The notes beneath the pieces were generated by a model that worked only from the letters and a program-made list of their open reading frames with translations, was not told the origin of the DNA and made no database searches. DNA of 64,000 bases from Lautropia dentalis (GTDB lineage: Bacteria > Pseudomonadota > Gammaproteobacteria > Burkholderiales > Burkholderiaceae_E): NCBI RefSeq assembly GCF_003892345.1, contig NZ_RRUE01000002.1:629655-693654 (forward strand), given 5' to 3'. Positions within the stretch are counted from its first letter, which is position 1; the number at the start of each line of letters is the position of its first letter. Position numbers and translations under genes: made by a program. Below are positions 8,119 through 16,930 of this stretch, in pieces.

Positions 8119-9408
8119 CTAAAGACGATCTTTGGGAAGTGGACCGCACTGTTCGTTGAGCCATCGCTTTTGAGGTTGCAGAAGGTGTTCGCTGTTCTGG
8201 TCCAAATAGGTGATGACGCGTCTTCTTCTGGCCCTGCAGCTTTCATTGTTGGTATCTGAATTGCAGGACTGTAGCAGTCCTTTTTCTATTCTCTTCCTGA
8301 AAGGTTTTATCGCTGGCCAAGAAAGTACGTCACGTTCCGGAATGGTTATTTTTGAATATATCAGTTCATGGCTGTTGTTTTGTTTGGAATTCTGAGAGGT
8401 TAGGGATATTGCTGGCCATCTTTCATCGAGAGAAAACGATGTCAGTTCTATAACGAAAGGCGTTCCGATTCGCGACTTCAGGAATACCGGGCAAACCCAG
8501 CCTTGTTTTGTCTGATTGTTGAGTTCGCAGATTTTTTGTCCCCTGGTTGCGTTGTTTATCATGTTGCATCCCTGCTCTGTAACAACAAGACTGACTGGCG
8601 CCTCTCCAAGCCCAAGGGTTCGTACAATTGTTTTTATTGGTGTCAAGGGGATGCTTTGAAATATTGTAGATATTATCAGAATAATAATTCCGAATGTCGT
8701 GAATTCAAGATACCCTCCGGATTTTAGAAAAATATAGGCGAAATAGTTCATGGTGTTACAGATGACAATCCATCCAATCATGTAGAAAATAAACGATGAT
8801 GCATCGTCTAGCAAATAATGTGAATCAATCCATGTGCTAGAAAAGTAAACCCACGCTATGGTTGGGCTGATTGACCATGCCAGTGGGACTGAGATGATAA
8901 TAGCCAAGGAGCTTGCCAACGAGTTGAATGCAATAATATTGATTATATGAAAAATAACTAAAGGAACAGATATCAGGAGCATCACGTACTTCGTAAATAT
9001 AGCCCAGGACGTTTCTAGATCAATTCCTTCAAGCAGTAAAAAAACCAATATCATTGTCAGCATAAGAACCATTGTTGGTGTTATATTTTCTGCAAGCTCG
9101 TGATCTATTTTTGGGGGGAGGAATATACCGATAATACATGACAGGATTGCGGGCATCGTGAAAGATATTGTTAGAGATGCGGTTATTATTACCCCAACAG
9201 CGGCAATTGATGTTAATAAAAATACACTTTCCCCAAGATTGAAAGATGGGGTTATTCCTGCATCCCAGAAGAATGAAATAAGTGCTATGCACCCCATTCC
9301 GGTAGATAATGCCAGAATTGTTTTTGTTATTTCAAGTTCTTTTATTTTTTTTAGATCGGCCAGTTTTGGTTTGATTAAGTTTTTTGTGTCTGGTGTTCTC
9401 TGGTTCAT
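8119..9408 (-). CDS. AT-rich polytopic membrane protein, unknown function
   Basis: The 429-aa protein has about eight hydrophobic segments within residues ~30-265 (for example ILALSTGMGCIALISFF, MVLMLTMILVFLLL, YVMLLISVPLVIFHIINII, FGIIILIISTIF). A soluble, basic C-terminal domain of about 165 aa follows, with several cysteines (GCNMINN, QKICELN, GWVCPVF, ESCRARRRR). Base composition is far more AT-rich than every neighbour, with Asn/Ile/Lys-rich codon use, indicating horizontal acquisition. An AGGA about 9 bases before the ATG may be the ribosome binding site. No partner gene was acquired with it. I do not recognise the family. Confidence 0.8.
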   Translation of the reverse strand: MNQRTPDTKNLIKPKLADLKKIKELEITKTILALSTGMGCIALISFFWDAGITPSFNLGESVFLLTSIAAVGVIITASLTISFTMPAILSCIIGIFLPPKIDHELAENITPTMVLMLTMILVFLLLEGIDLETSWAIFTKYVMLLISVPLVIFHIINIIAFNSLASSLAIIISVPLAWSISPTIAWVYFSSTWIDSHYLLDDASSFIFYMIGWIVICNTMNYFAYIFLKSGGYLEFTTFGIIILIISTIFQSIPLTPIKTIVRTLGLGEAPVSLVVTEQGCNMINNATRGQKICELNNQTKQGWVCPVFLKSRIGTPFVIELTSFSLDERWPAISLTSQNSKQNNSHELIYSKITIPERDVLSWPAIKPFRKRIEKGLLQSCNSDTNNESCRARRRRVITYLDQNSEHLLQPQKRWLNEQCGPLPKDRL

Positions 9409-9555
9409 GTCAGCGATCCTGTTGAAGGAGTTTTTATAATGTCAAGAGGCTGGTGTGGTGGTTTTGTTGATTGGTTTTGTCGTATAGAATCGTCCATGGC
9501 TGGTGTTGATTATCCCAAAAGCGATTGTAACAAATAATCTGATTGAGGTATTGCC

Positions 9556-9720
9556 ATGGAACAGCTCAGAACCTGCGCCTCCCTGAGCCCCGAGGAACGG
9601 GCCGTCATCCTCGTGATGCTGGTGCGCTTGTGGCGGGCACAGGCCGTTCGGGATCATCTGGTGCAGCAGGGCATTACCGTGCAGGATGTGGCGGATGCAG
9701 TTGCCTGGGCGCGCAGCTGA
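9556..9720 (+). CDS. Small protein, 54 aa
   Basis: The open frame from ATG 9556 encodes 54 residues beginning MEQLRTCASLSPEERAVILV and ending DAVAWARS. A gagg motif seven bases upstream gives a plausible ribosome binding site. The sequence looks like two helices and has native GC-rich codon use, unlike the AT-rich gene just before it. The function is unknown; size and helical character would suit a regulatory small protein. 9721-9930, downstream, holds nothing I can assign. Confidence 0.5.
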   Translation: MEQLRTCASLSPEERAVILVMLVRLWRAQAVRDHLVQQGITVQDVADAVAWARS

Positions 9721-9930
9721 TTCAACCCCAGCCTGACGTACGGGCCCACACACCCGACGCCCTGTTCCAGCTTTTTCCGGCTGTTGTACCAGCCGCCACC
9801 CAGCTCCCGTCACTTCCTGTTCATCTGCCCGCCATGGTGGGCAGGGGCCTTCTCTTGCCAGAGTGTGGCTTCCTGACGCGAATCGGGCGTCAGGGCTGTC
9901 CACCCTGTCGACGTTTTGCCCCGCCCGTCC

Positions 9931-11355
9931 ATGGTCCGTTCCATTTCCCGTTCCCTTCGCCGTGCCAGCCTGCTGCTGGTGGCTGCCCTGCTGGCCGCGT
10001 GCGGTGAGGGCGAAGCCGAGGGCGTGGCGCAGGATGCCCTGCACGATGGTGTCGGGCGGGCAGTGGCGGCCTTCCTGTCCGTGATGGTGGGCGATGATGA
10101 ACAGGATGTTCATGCCGGCGACGATGTTGCCTCGGGGCGAAATGTGCAGGTCGATGAGGGTGCCTCTCCGCGGCAGGGCGCTCACGCCGGCGAGGATGCC
10201 TTTTTGCGTCAGGACACTCATGCTGATGGAAGGGCGCTTTTCGGGCGCATTCCGCCGTCCGGCCCCGCGTCGTTCCCCGGCCCCGGGCATGACTCGCTGC
10301 CTGCCGGGCATGCAGCCGGCCCCCTGCGCCAGCCGGTCAAGGGGGCCGAGTTTGCCGAGGTGGTGCGCATCGATCTGGAATGGCGCGGGCTGCCGGTCAA
10401 TCTGGACCGGGAGCGCATCACGGTACAGAAGGGGGCGGAGTTCATTGGCGGGCTGCTGGTGCGTGATGGTGAGCTGCGTTTCTACACCCTCAACGACCCC
10501 GGTCATCTGGTGGACGTGGAGTTTCTCATCCGCCTGCCCGGTCGGGAGGTGATCCTGCCGGTCAAGATCGATTCGTTGCGTGCTGCGGAAGGCGCCGTGG
10601 TGGCATGGGCCGATGCCGTGCCGTCAGCGGATGCTGGCCTGCTGGCTGGTATCGCTCTTTCGGCCGGCGCAGTCCCGCCAGCTGGTGCAGCCCCGTCGGC
10701 TGGTGCAGCTTCGTCAGCCGGTATGGTCCCGTTGGCAGATGTTGTGACGCCGCCCAGTGTTGTACCGCCGGCCGTGGAGCGGGGAATGGATGTGTCGGCC
10801 TCGTGGGCGGGGGGCATCCGGCGGGTGTCCACGGGCGGAGAGGGGCTGACGGAGACTTCCAGTCCGGGGGCTGATGTTGGGGCTGGCCCGCAGGCTGATG
10901 TCATTGGCAGCGGTGTGTCTGCGCGGGATGAGGCAGGCGACGCGCTGGCTTCACCGGTCACGCTGGCCGGTGCCTTCATCGGTGAGGACAGTCTGGGGGT
11001 GACCAGCCTGGCGGGGCGCAAGGTGGCCATCACCGGGCCGTTCAACAACGTGCGTGTGGTGGCCACGGTGGATGCGCTGGGGCGTTTCTATGCGGGGGGT
11101 CTGCCTGCCGGTTCCTACGATGTCACGCTGCTCGATACCCACCGCCCGAACTTCCTGACGGTGCTGCTGAAGGTGAACGAGGGCAGCACGCATGTGTCGA
11201 TGAGCATTCCCTTCGAGGCCCGTTCGCGTGAGCGTTCCCGTCGCCCGGCCAGCCGAACCTTCCGTGCCGGCTGGCGCAACCAGACGCCGGTGATCCGGCA
11301 GGACGGGCAGGCGACGGGGCCGGTGGCTGCTGCAATGGTGCACGTTGCCGATTAG
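9931..11355 (+). CDS. Predicted lipoprotein with carboxypeptidase-regulatory-like module
   Basis: From the ATG at 9931 the product is 474 aa. A basic n-region and hydrophobic stretch (RRASLLLVAALLAACGEG) end in the lipobox LAAC, so it should be lipidated. Residues ~140-220 form a domain including RIDLEWRGLPVNL and GHLVDVEFLIRLPGREVILPV. An Ala/Pro/Ser-rich spacer with SAG/PAGA repeats follows. A C-terminal module (NVRVVATVDALGRFYAGGLPAGSYDVTLL) resembles carboxypeptidase-regulatory or SdrD-like beta sandwiches, and the tail is Arg-rich. An earlier TTG at 9916 is in frame. Its 3' end overlaps the convergent AbrB-like gene by 4 bp. The role is unknown, probably envelope-associated. Confidence 0.72.
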   Translation: MVRSISRSLRRASLLLVAALLAACGEGEAEGVAQDALHDGVGRAVAAFLSVMVGDDEQDVHAGDDVASGRNVQVDEGASPRQGAHAGEDAFLRQDTHADGRALFGRIPPSGPASFPGPGHDSLPAGHAAGPLRQPVKGAEFAEVVRIDLEWRGLPVNLDRERITVQKGAEFIGGLLVRDGELRFYTLNDPGHLVDVEFLIRLPGREVILPVKIDSLRAAEGAVVAWADAVPSADAGLLAGIALSAGAVPPAGAAPSAGAASSAGMVPLADVVTPPSVVPPAVERGMDVSASWAGGIRRVSTGGEGLTETSSPGADVGAGPQADVIGSGVSARDEAGDALASPVTLAGAFIGEDSLGVTSLAGRKVAITGPFNNVRVVATVDALGRFYAGGLPAGSYDVTLLDTHRPNFLTVLLKVNEGSTHVSMSIPFEARSRERSRRPASRTFRAGWRNQTPVIRQDGQATGPVAAAMVHVAD

Positions 11356-11594
11356 CGTGCTGCGGCGCCGCATGTCCGGATGGCCTCGTTCATCTCCTCG
11401 ATGGAGACAACCCTGGCGGGTTTGCCGAACATGCCTTTCAGTGCGGTGACATCCCTGCGGGATGCACTGAGCAGGAACTGGCCGTTCTTGTCCTCGACAA
11501 AGATGAGCCGGTCACCAGCGCGCACGCCCATCGCCTGGAGAAGGTCGTCGGGAAGGGTGATCCGACCGTTCTGTGTGATGGTTGCTGTGATCAT
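11352..11594 (-). CDS. AbrB/MazE-type DNA-binding protein, possible orphan antitoxin
   Basis: The 80-aa protein has a SpoVT/AbrB swapped-hairpin domain: ITQNGRITLPDDLLQAMGVRAGDRLIFVED at residues ~6-35. The C-terminal part (VSIEEMNEAIR) is typical of the toxin-binding tails of VapB/MazE antitoxins. A good Shine-Dalgarno (AGGGAGA) precedes the ATG at 11594. No PIN, MazF or other toxin ORF follows on this strand, because its 3' end runs into the convergent lipoprotein gene. It is therefore an orphan antitoxin or a stand-alone regulator. It lies about 100 bp from divergent prfC. Confidence 0.8.
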   Translation of the reverse strand: MITATITQNGRITLPDDLLQAMGVRAGDRLIFVEDKNGQFLLSASRRDVTALKGMFGKPARVVSIEEMNEAIRTCGAAAR

Positions 11595-11697
11595 GGTTTC
11601 TCCCTGCCCGTCACTATAACGCCGGATGGCTTGGGAGCCCATCATCTGCCCCGGGCCAGTAGTCACCCACCCCCCACCCCGGTAGAATCCTGCCACC

Positions 11698-13305
11698 ATG
11701 ACCACACAACAAGACGAGGTGCGCCGCCGGCGCACCTTTGCCATCATCTCCCACCCCGACGCGGGCAAGACAACCCTCACCGAGAAGCTGCTGCTGTACG
11801 CAGGGGCCATCCAGATCGCGGGCAGCGTGAAGGCGCGCAAGGCGTCGCGTCATGCCACGTCCGACTGGATGGAGATCGAGAAGCAGCGTGGCATCTCGGT
11901 GGCCAGCTCGGTGATGCAGATGGAGTACCGCGACTGCGTCATCAACCTGCTGGACACGCCGGGCCACAAGGACTTCTCCGAAGACACCTACCGGGTGCTG
12001 ACGGCGGTGGATGCCGCGCTGATGGTGATCGACGCTGCCAACGGTGTCGAGCCGCAGACGCTGCGCCTGCTGGAGGTGTGCCGGGCGCGCAATACGCCCA
12101 TCATCACGTTCATCAACAAGATGGACCGCGAGGTGCGCGAGCCGCTCGAAACCCTGGACGAAATCGAGAGCACGCTGGGCATGCCCACCGTGGCCTTCAC
12201 CTGGCCGGTGGGGATGGGCAAGAATTTCGGCGGGGTGATCGATCTGCGCAAGGAGCAGATGCGCGTCTTCCGGGCCGGGCAGGACCGTGCTGGCGTAGAA
12301 GACGACGAAATCCTGGCCGGCCTCGACAATGCCGAGGCACGCAAACGCTTCGGCATGTATTACGAGCAGGCGCAGGGCGAGATCGAGCTGGTGAGCGGCG
12401 CGTCCGAGCCGTTCGACCGCGAGGCATTTCTGGCGGGCAAGCAGACGCCGGTGTTCTTTGGTTCGGCCATCAACAATTTCGGTGTGCGCGAGGTGCTGGA
12501 TGCGCTGGTCGATCTGGCGCCGCCACCCGGTGCGCGGCCTGCGCTGCAGCGCGTGGTGGAGCCCACCGAGCCGAAGTTTTCCGGTGTGGTGTTCAAGATC
12601 CAGGCCAACATGGACCCGGCGCATCGCGACCGCATTGCCTTTCTGCGCATTTCTTCCGGGCGTTTCGAGCGCGGCATGAAGCTGAAGGTGGTGCGCAGCG
12701 GCAAGGAATTCCGCACGCAGAACGTCATGTCGTTCCTGTCGCAGCGGCGCGAGCTGGTGGAAGATGCCTGGCCGGGCGACATCATCGGTCTGCCCAACCA
12801 CGGCGTACTGCAGCTGGGCGATACGCTGACCGAAGGCGAAACCCTGCAGTTCACCGGGCTGCCGTTCTTTGCGCCGGAGCTGTTCCAGATCGTGGAGCTG
12901 GCCGATCCCATGAAGAGCAAGCAGCTGCGCACGGGTCTCACGCAGCTGGGCGAGGAGGGGGCCATTCAGGTGTTCCGTTCGCAGCTGGGCGGTTCGCTGT
13001 TGCTGGGGGCCATCGGCCAGCTGCAGTTCGAGGTGGTGGCCCACCGGCTCAGGACCGAGTATGGCGTGGAAACACGCTTTCTGCCGGCACGCTACCAGAT
13101 GGCCCGCTGGGTCACGTCGGACGATCCAAACGAGCTGAAGAAGTTCATCGATGCCAACGCCGCCCGCATTGCGTGGGATTCGGTGGAGGCACCGACGTTC
13201 ATGGTCACCTATCGCAGCGACCTGAACGTGGCCGAGGAGCGCTGGCCCAAAATCCGCTTCCACGCCATGCGCGAGCATGCGGGACTGGTGTTCCAGTCGG
13301 CCTGA
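11698..13305 (+). CDS. prfC: Peptide chain release factor 3
   Basis: The 535-aa translational GTPase recycles RF1/RF2 from the ribosome. The G motifs are intact: G1 HPDAGKTT (residues 19-26), G2 RGISVASS, G3 DTPGHKDF (86-93) and G4 NKMD (140-143). Domain II and III sequence follows family expectation (RISSGRFERGMKLKV; FQIVELADPMKSKQL; IGQLQFEVVAHRL). The length is normal for RF3. A large antisense ORF covers the gene but is a composition shadow. Confidence 0.97.
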   Translation: MTTQQDEVRRRRTFAIISHPDAGKTTLTEKLLLYAGAIQIAGSVKARKASRHATSDWMEIEKQRGISVASSVMQMEYRDCVINLLDTPGHKDFSEDTYRVLTAVDAALMVIDAANGVEPQTLRLLEVCRARNTPIITFINKMDREVREPLETLDEIESTLGMPTVAFTWPVGMGKNFGGVIDLRKEQMRVFRAGQDRAGVEDDEILAGLDNAEARKRFGMYYEQAQGEIELVSGASEPFDREAFLAGKQTPVFFGSAINNFGVREVLDALVDLAPPPGARPALQRVVEPTEPKFSGVVFKIQANMDPAHRDRIAFLRISSGRFERGMKLKVVRSGKEFRTQNVMSFLSQRRELVEDAWPGDIIGLPNHGVLQLGDTLTEGETLQFTGLPFFAPELFQIVELADPMKSKQLRTGLTQLGEEGAIQVFRSQLGGSLLLGAIGQLQFEVVAHRLRTEYGVETRFLPARYQMARWVTSDDPNELKKFIDANAARIAWDSVEAPTFMVTYRSDLNVAEERWPKIRFHAMREHAGLVFQSA

Positions 13306-13542
13306 CGGAAGCCCGTTTGTGGTTCGCTGTCGCTGGTCCGGCAGCGGGACCACGACAGCAGGTCGATGCCTTGCCATGACTCTAGCACCAGGATGGTGGT
13401 ATCGGCTCGTGTCCTGGCATTATCGACAGCGGGGCGGCTGTATCGGCCCCACCTTGCCATTGCCGTACGGTGGCATGGGGTTTTGCCGGGGTGATTCAGG
13501 TGTTCGGGGTAAAACGGAAAAGAAGAATGAGGATCCCCGGCC

Positions 13543-14397
13543 GTGAATATCCTGATCGCACTGCTTCCCGCCCTGTTCTGGGGCATCCTGCCGCTGGTGG
13601 TATCGCGTACCGGCGGTACGCCCAGCCAGCAGATCGTTGGTACCACGGTGGGTACGCTGCTGGTGTCGATCGTGGTGGCATTTTTCATGCCGCCGCAGCT
13701 GTCGGCCGCGGTGTTCGGTTATGCCTTCGTGTCGGGGGCCTGCTGGGCCTTCGGGCAGATGAACCAGTACCGCTCGTTCGGGCAGATCGGCGTGTCCAAC
13801 GCCATGCCCATTTCTACCGGCATGCAGCTGGTGTCGACCTCGCTGGTGGGCGTGCTGGCCTTTGGCGAGTGGCCTTCGGCACAGGAAAAGCTGGTGGGTT
13901 TTGCCGCCATTGCACTGATCGTGCTGGGCATCTATCTCACTACCCGGCAGGAGGGGGCCGGGCACAAGGGTGTGGACATGAAAGCGGGCGTGATCACGCT
14001 GCTGGTTTCCACGGTGGGCTATGTGGGCTATTCGTATTTTCCGCGGGTGGCCAACGTGAATGGGCAGGATGCCTTTCTGCCGCAGGCGGTGGGGATGGTG
14101 GTGTCGGCGCTGGTGATGTCGCTGCTGGTGCGTGACAGCCGTCCTTTCAGTCGCAAGACGGTGCAGAACCTGCTGGGCGGGTTCATTTTTGCGGCTGCAG
14201 CGCTGAGCTATCTGGTGTCTACCTACCGCAATGGCATTGCCACGGGCTTCACGCTGTCGCAGATGAACGTGGTGCTGGCCACGCTGGGCAGCATCTACAT
14301 TCTGGGCGAGAAAAAGACGCCGAAAGAAATGCGCCATGTGCTGGCGGGTCTGGCGCTGGTGGTCATCGGTGGGGTGATGATCGGCCTGAACGCCTGA
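13543..14397 (+). CDS. GRP-family (GlcU/RbsU-like) sugar transporter
   Basis: The 284-aa protein has ten predicted membrane segments of the drug/metabolite superfamily, glucose/ribose porter branch. Typical sequence includes LLPALFWGILPLVVSRTGG at the N-terminus, GACWAFGQMNQYRSFGQIGVSNAMPISTGMQL and the C-terminal TGFTLSQMNVVLATLGSIYILGEKKT. It is predicted to take up a monosaccharide by proton symport, substrate unproven. Its last codons and stop lie inside the tandem repeat starting at 14384. Confidence 0.85.
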   Translation: MNILIALLPALFWGILPLVVSRTGGTPSQQIVGTTVGTLLVSIVVAFFMPPQLSAAVFGYAFVSGACWAFGQMNQYRSFGQIGVSNAMPISTGMQLVSTSLVGVLAFGEWPSAQEKLVGFAAIALIVLGIYLTTRQEGAGHKGVDMKAGVITLLVSTVGYVGYSYFPRVANVNGQDAFLPQAVGMVVSALVMSLLVRDSRPFSRKTVQNLLGGFIFAAAALSYLVSTYRNGIATGFTLSQMNVVLATLGSIYILGEKKTPKEMRHVLAGLALVVIGGVMIGLNA

Positions 14398-14515
14398 ACG
14401 CCTGAACGCCTGAACGCCTGAACGCAGCAACGCCCGAACGCAGCAACGCCCGAACGCAGCAACGCCCGAACGCAGGAACGTCCCGAACGCAGGAACGTCC
14501 CGAACGCAGGAACGC
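14384..14515. repeat. Compound tandem repeat at the 3' end of the sugar transporter gene
   Basis: Five perfect 8-bp units gcctgaac (14384-14423) are followed by three 16-bp units gcagcaacgcccgaac (14424-14471), then two to three 17-bp variants beginning gcaggaacgtcccgaac. The first units encode the end of the transporter and supply its TGA stop, so slippage would only change non-coding sequence or the last residues. No spacers are present, so this is not CRISPR. Confidence 0.9.
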
Positions 14516-14573
14516 ACAACCGCCCGAATGCCCGGAGGGTTAGGCGTCCGGCGCGTGAAGCCCCCCGCGGCAG

Positions 14574-15488
14574 CTATTTTGCCGGCGCCGTCCGCTGCGT
14601 GCCGCGACCACGAAACAGCATCAGTCCGAGCCCGGAGGCCGACAGCGCCATGGCCAGCCACTGCTGCCAGCCCAGCGGTTCGTCCAGGGCGATGGCGCCC
14701 GAGAGCATGGCCACCATCGGAATCATGATGGGCGAGAGCGACACCAGTTTCGGGGGCAGCCAGCCGATCAGCAGGAACCACAGCAGGTTGCCGAACAGCA
14801 TGGGGATCAGCATGATGTACGCCCAGGTCAGCCACGAGGTGGCCGAGGGCATGAACCAGGCGTGATCGCCCAGCAGCAGGGCGCCGGCCACGATGGGCAG
14901 CGAGGCCAGAAAAAGCTGCCAGCCGGTGACCACCGATACGGGTACGGGAATGGGGCGGTGCTTCATGAGCACGGTGGACAGCGCCCAGCCCGCCCCGGAA
15001 ATCAGCCCGTAGAACATGCCCAGCGGGGCGTCGGCGTAGGCGGCAAAGGCGGGCACCATCAGCACCACGATGCCGGCTATGCCCAGCAGCAGCGCCAGTG
15101 TCTGGCGCAGCGAGAATCTTTCGCCAAACAGCAGCCACGACAGCAGCGCGGCCCACAATGGCATGGTGAAGCCCAGCAGGGCGGCCTGCCCGGACGGAAT
15201 GAGGGTGGTGGCCAGCGTGGTGGCCACGTTCCACAGTGCCAGAAAGCCCCAGGCCGAGCACAGCAGCATGGGCCAGTGCTGGCGCGGGATGTGCAGCGAA
15301 TGTCCCTGTGCACGGGCGATGAGCAGTAGTGTGATGCCGGCCACCGGCATGGTCAGCGCGCGGAAGGTCCAGACCGACACCTCGCGCACCGCCAGTGAAA
15401 ACAGCGGCCAGTTGGTACCCCAGATGAACGTGAGCAGCACCATCAGCCAGGGGGCGTGACGGGCGAGCGGACTGGAGGCTGTGCTCAT
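14574..15488 (-). CDS. EamA-type drug/metabolite transporter
   Basis: The 304-aa protein has ten hydrophobic helices in two EamA repeats (WLMVLLTFIWGTNWPLFSLAVRE at residues ~14-36; GWALSTVLMKHRPIP near the middle). The C-terminal repeat contains LSPIMIPMVAMLSGAIALDEPLGWQQW. Probably an exporter of small metabolites or amino acids. It lies 16 bp downstream of the thioredoxin gene on the same strand, so the two are likely co-transcribed. Confidence 0.87.
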   Translation of the reverse strand: MSTASSPLARHAPWLMVLLTFIWGTNWPLFSLAVREVSVWTFRALTMPVAGITLLLIARAQGHSLHIPRQHWPMLLCSAWGFLALWNVATTLATTLIPSGQAALLGFTMPLWAALLSWLLFGERFSLRQTLALLLGIAGIVVLMVPAFAAYADAPLGMFYGLISGAGWALSTVLMKHRPIPVPVSVVTGWQLFLASLPIVAGALLLGDHAWFMPSATSWLTWAYIMLIPMLFGNLLWFLLIGWLPPKLVSLSPIMIPMVAMLSGAIALDEPLGWQQWLAMALSASGLGLMLFRGRGTQRTAPAK

Positions 15489-15504
15489 CGGAGCGCAGGG
15501 TGGC

Positions 15505-15882
15505 TCAGCCCTGGGCCTCGTCGGCCGAGTAGGGCTGGGCGCCGCGCTTGATTTCTTCCATGTCGAGTTCGCGGATCTGGCGAATCAGGTCGTCCAGCGC
15601 GCTCTTGGGCAGGGCGCCGGCCTGCTGGAAGACGATGACGCGCTCGCGAAACACCATCAGCGTGGGGATGGAGCGGATGCCGAAGTGACCGGCCAGGCTG
15701 TTCTCCTCGTCGGTATTGACTTTGGCGAAGACGATGTCGGGGTGCTCCTCCGAGACGTTCTCGAAGACAGGCGCGAAACTCTTGCAGGGGCCGCACCACG
15801 GGGCCCAGAAGTCGAGAATGACGATGTCGTTGTTGCTGATGGTGCTGTCGAAGTCGGCGGTTTTGAGTTCCTTGACGGCCAT
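15505..15882 (-). CDS. trxA: Thioredoxin
   Basis: The 125-aa protein has the active site WCGPC at residues 29-33 (ILDFWAPWCGPCKSF) and the cis-proline loop IRSIPTLMVF. The start at 15882 (MAVKELKTADFDS) gives the normal N-terminus, with CAGGAA upstream. The C-terminus is about 15 residues longer than E. coli TrxA (MEEIKRGAQPYSADEAQG). Longer upstream in-frame sequence is rejected as non-thioredoxin. It is probably a general dithiol reductase. Confidence 0.93.
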   Translation of the reverse strand: MAVKELKTADFDSTISNNDIVILDFWAPWCGPCKSFAPVFENVSEEHPDIVFAKVNTDEENSLAGHFGIRSIPTLMVFRERVIVFQQAGALPKSALDDLIRQIRELDMEEIKRGAQPYSADEAQG

Positions 15883-16237
15883 GAGGGTTCCTGGTTGTGA
15901 CGTTGCGTGATACGCCGGCGAAGTCGGTGTGCGCCCGGGCCATGCAGTCCGTGGCGGCTTGCGTGCCTGCAGCCGCTGCCTGTGTGGGGCCTGCCTGCAG
16001 GCAGCCGTTCTGGCCCGCATGGCAGCCATGGATCGGCATGCGGGCAAGGACTCCGGCGGCGTCCGGTTCGTGGGCATTGTCGTTGATGCATCCGGACGCG
16101 GCAAGCCGTGTGGGTTTCAGAGCGTGTTCTGCGTGCCGGCATACGGCCGGCAGTCGTGGGAAGAGGGCGCTCCGTGAAAGGCCGCCTTCTATAATCGCAG
16201 GGTGTCTTGATGTGTTCGTGTGTGGTCGGGAGGTGGC
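15883..16237. other. Divergent intergenic region
   Basis: About 355 bp between divergent trxA and the secreted-protein gene. A 14-bp perfect palindrome (ctgcctgcaggcag) lies at 15991-16004. No promoter element or coding sequence could be assigned with confidence. Confidence 0.4.
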
Positions 16238-16930
16238 ATGCAGCCAGCATGTGGCAGGCGTCGGTGTTTGGCCCTGGTGGCGGGGCTGCTGGTGAGCGCC
16301 GGGGTTGCGCAGCCGGCATGGGCGCGCCCGGGGTTTCCGGCCAAGTATGCCTATGCGCGGCCGATGTACCTGCGTGGCCGTCTGGTTTCCCGTGAAGACA
16401 CGCTGCCCTATGTGCGTCTGACGGTGGATGTGCCCCGCGACGGCACGCAGCCACCGCAGGACCGTGAATGGATGCGGCCGCTGGAAGATGCGGAGGCGCG
16501 TCCGACGCTGACGGCGCTGGTGCCGCTGGACCGCACGGGCCGCCTGACGCTGACGCTCGACTGGCGCCTCTCCCGGGCGCTGCTCGACGACACGTCGCTG
16601 CTGGCGGTGGGTGACGAGTTCGAGGCGGTGGTCTATCAGCGCACGTCGCAGGATGAATACCGCGGCGAACTGCTGGCCGTGCTGCTGCGGGGGGCCGGAG
16701 ACGAGGTGCTGGTCAATTCCCGTCCGGCCGCAGGCCGGCGCCCTGTGCCGGTACCGGCGGCCATACCGTCTGCGGGATCGGTATCGGCCACTGCCCCGGC
16801 GCCAGCAGGGAAGAAAGCTGCGGGCAAGGGCAAGGCCGCAAAAGGCCCGGCAGGGAAAAGCCCTGCAGGGCAACGCGCCGTGCGCCGTAATACTTCGGGC
16901 AGGAATGCTGCCGCAGGCGCGAAGCATTGA
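16238..16930 (+). CDS. Secreted protein with Ala/Lys-rich tail, unknown function
   Basis: The start at 16238 (MQPACGRRRCLALVAGLLVSAG) is preceded by GGGAGG at the right spacing and gives 230 aa. The signal peptide probably ends at AWA-RPG. The mature region has a compact ~130-residue segment (KYAYARPMYLRGRLVS ... VGDEFEAVVYQRTSQDEYRGELLAVLL) followed by a low-complexity tail rich in Ala, Lys, Gly and Pro (AGKKAAGKGKAAKGPAGK), like a flexible, positively charged linker. The family is not recognised. It is likely periplasmic. Confidence 0.65.
   Translation: MQPACGRRRCLALVAGLLVSAGVAQPAWARPGFPAKYAYARPMYLRGRLVSREDTLPYVRLTVDVPRDGTQPPQDREWMRPLEDAEARPTLTALVPLDRTGRLTLTLDWRLSRALLDDTSLLAVGDEFEAVVYQRTSQDEYRGELLAVLLRGAGDEVLVNSRPAAGRRPVPVPAAIPSAGSVSATAPAPAGKKAAGKGKAAKGPAGKSPAGQRAVRRNTSGRNAAAGAKH

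Noticed and set aside
9442-10506. 354-aa minus-strand ORF covering the small ORF and part of the lipoprotein gene
   Set aside because: It is antisense to a lipoprotein with a clear signal peptide; sequence is shadow-like and spans an obvious composition boundary.
11614-13377. 587-aa open frame antisense to prfC
   Set aside because: It mirrors the prfC codon pattern, has no recognisable domain, and GC-rich third positions of a real gene commonly open such antisense frames.
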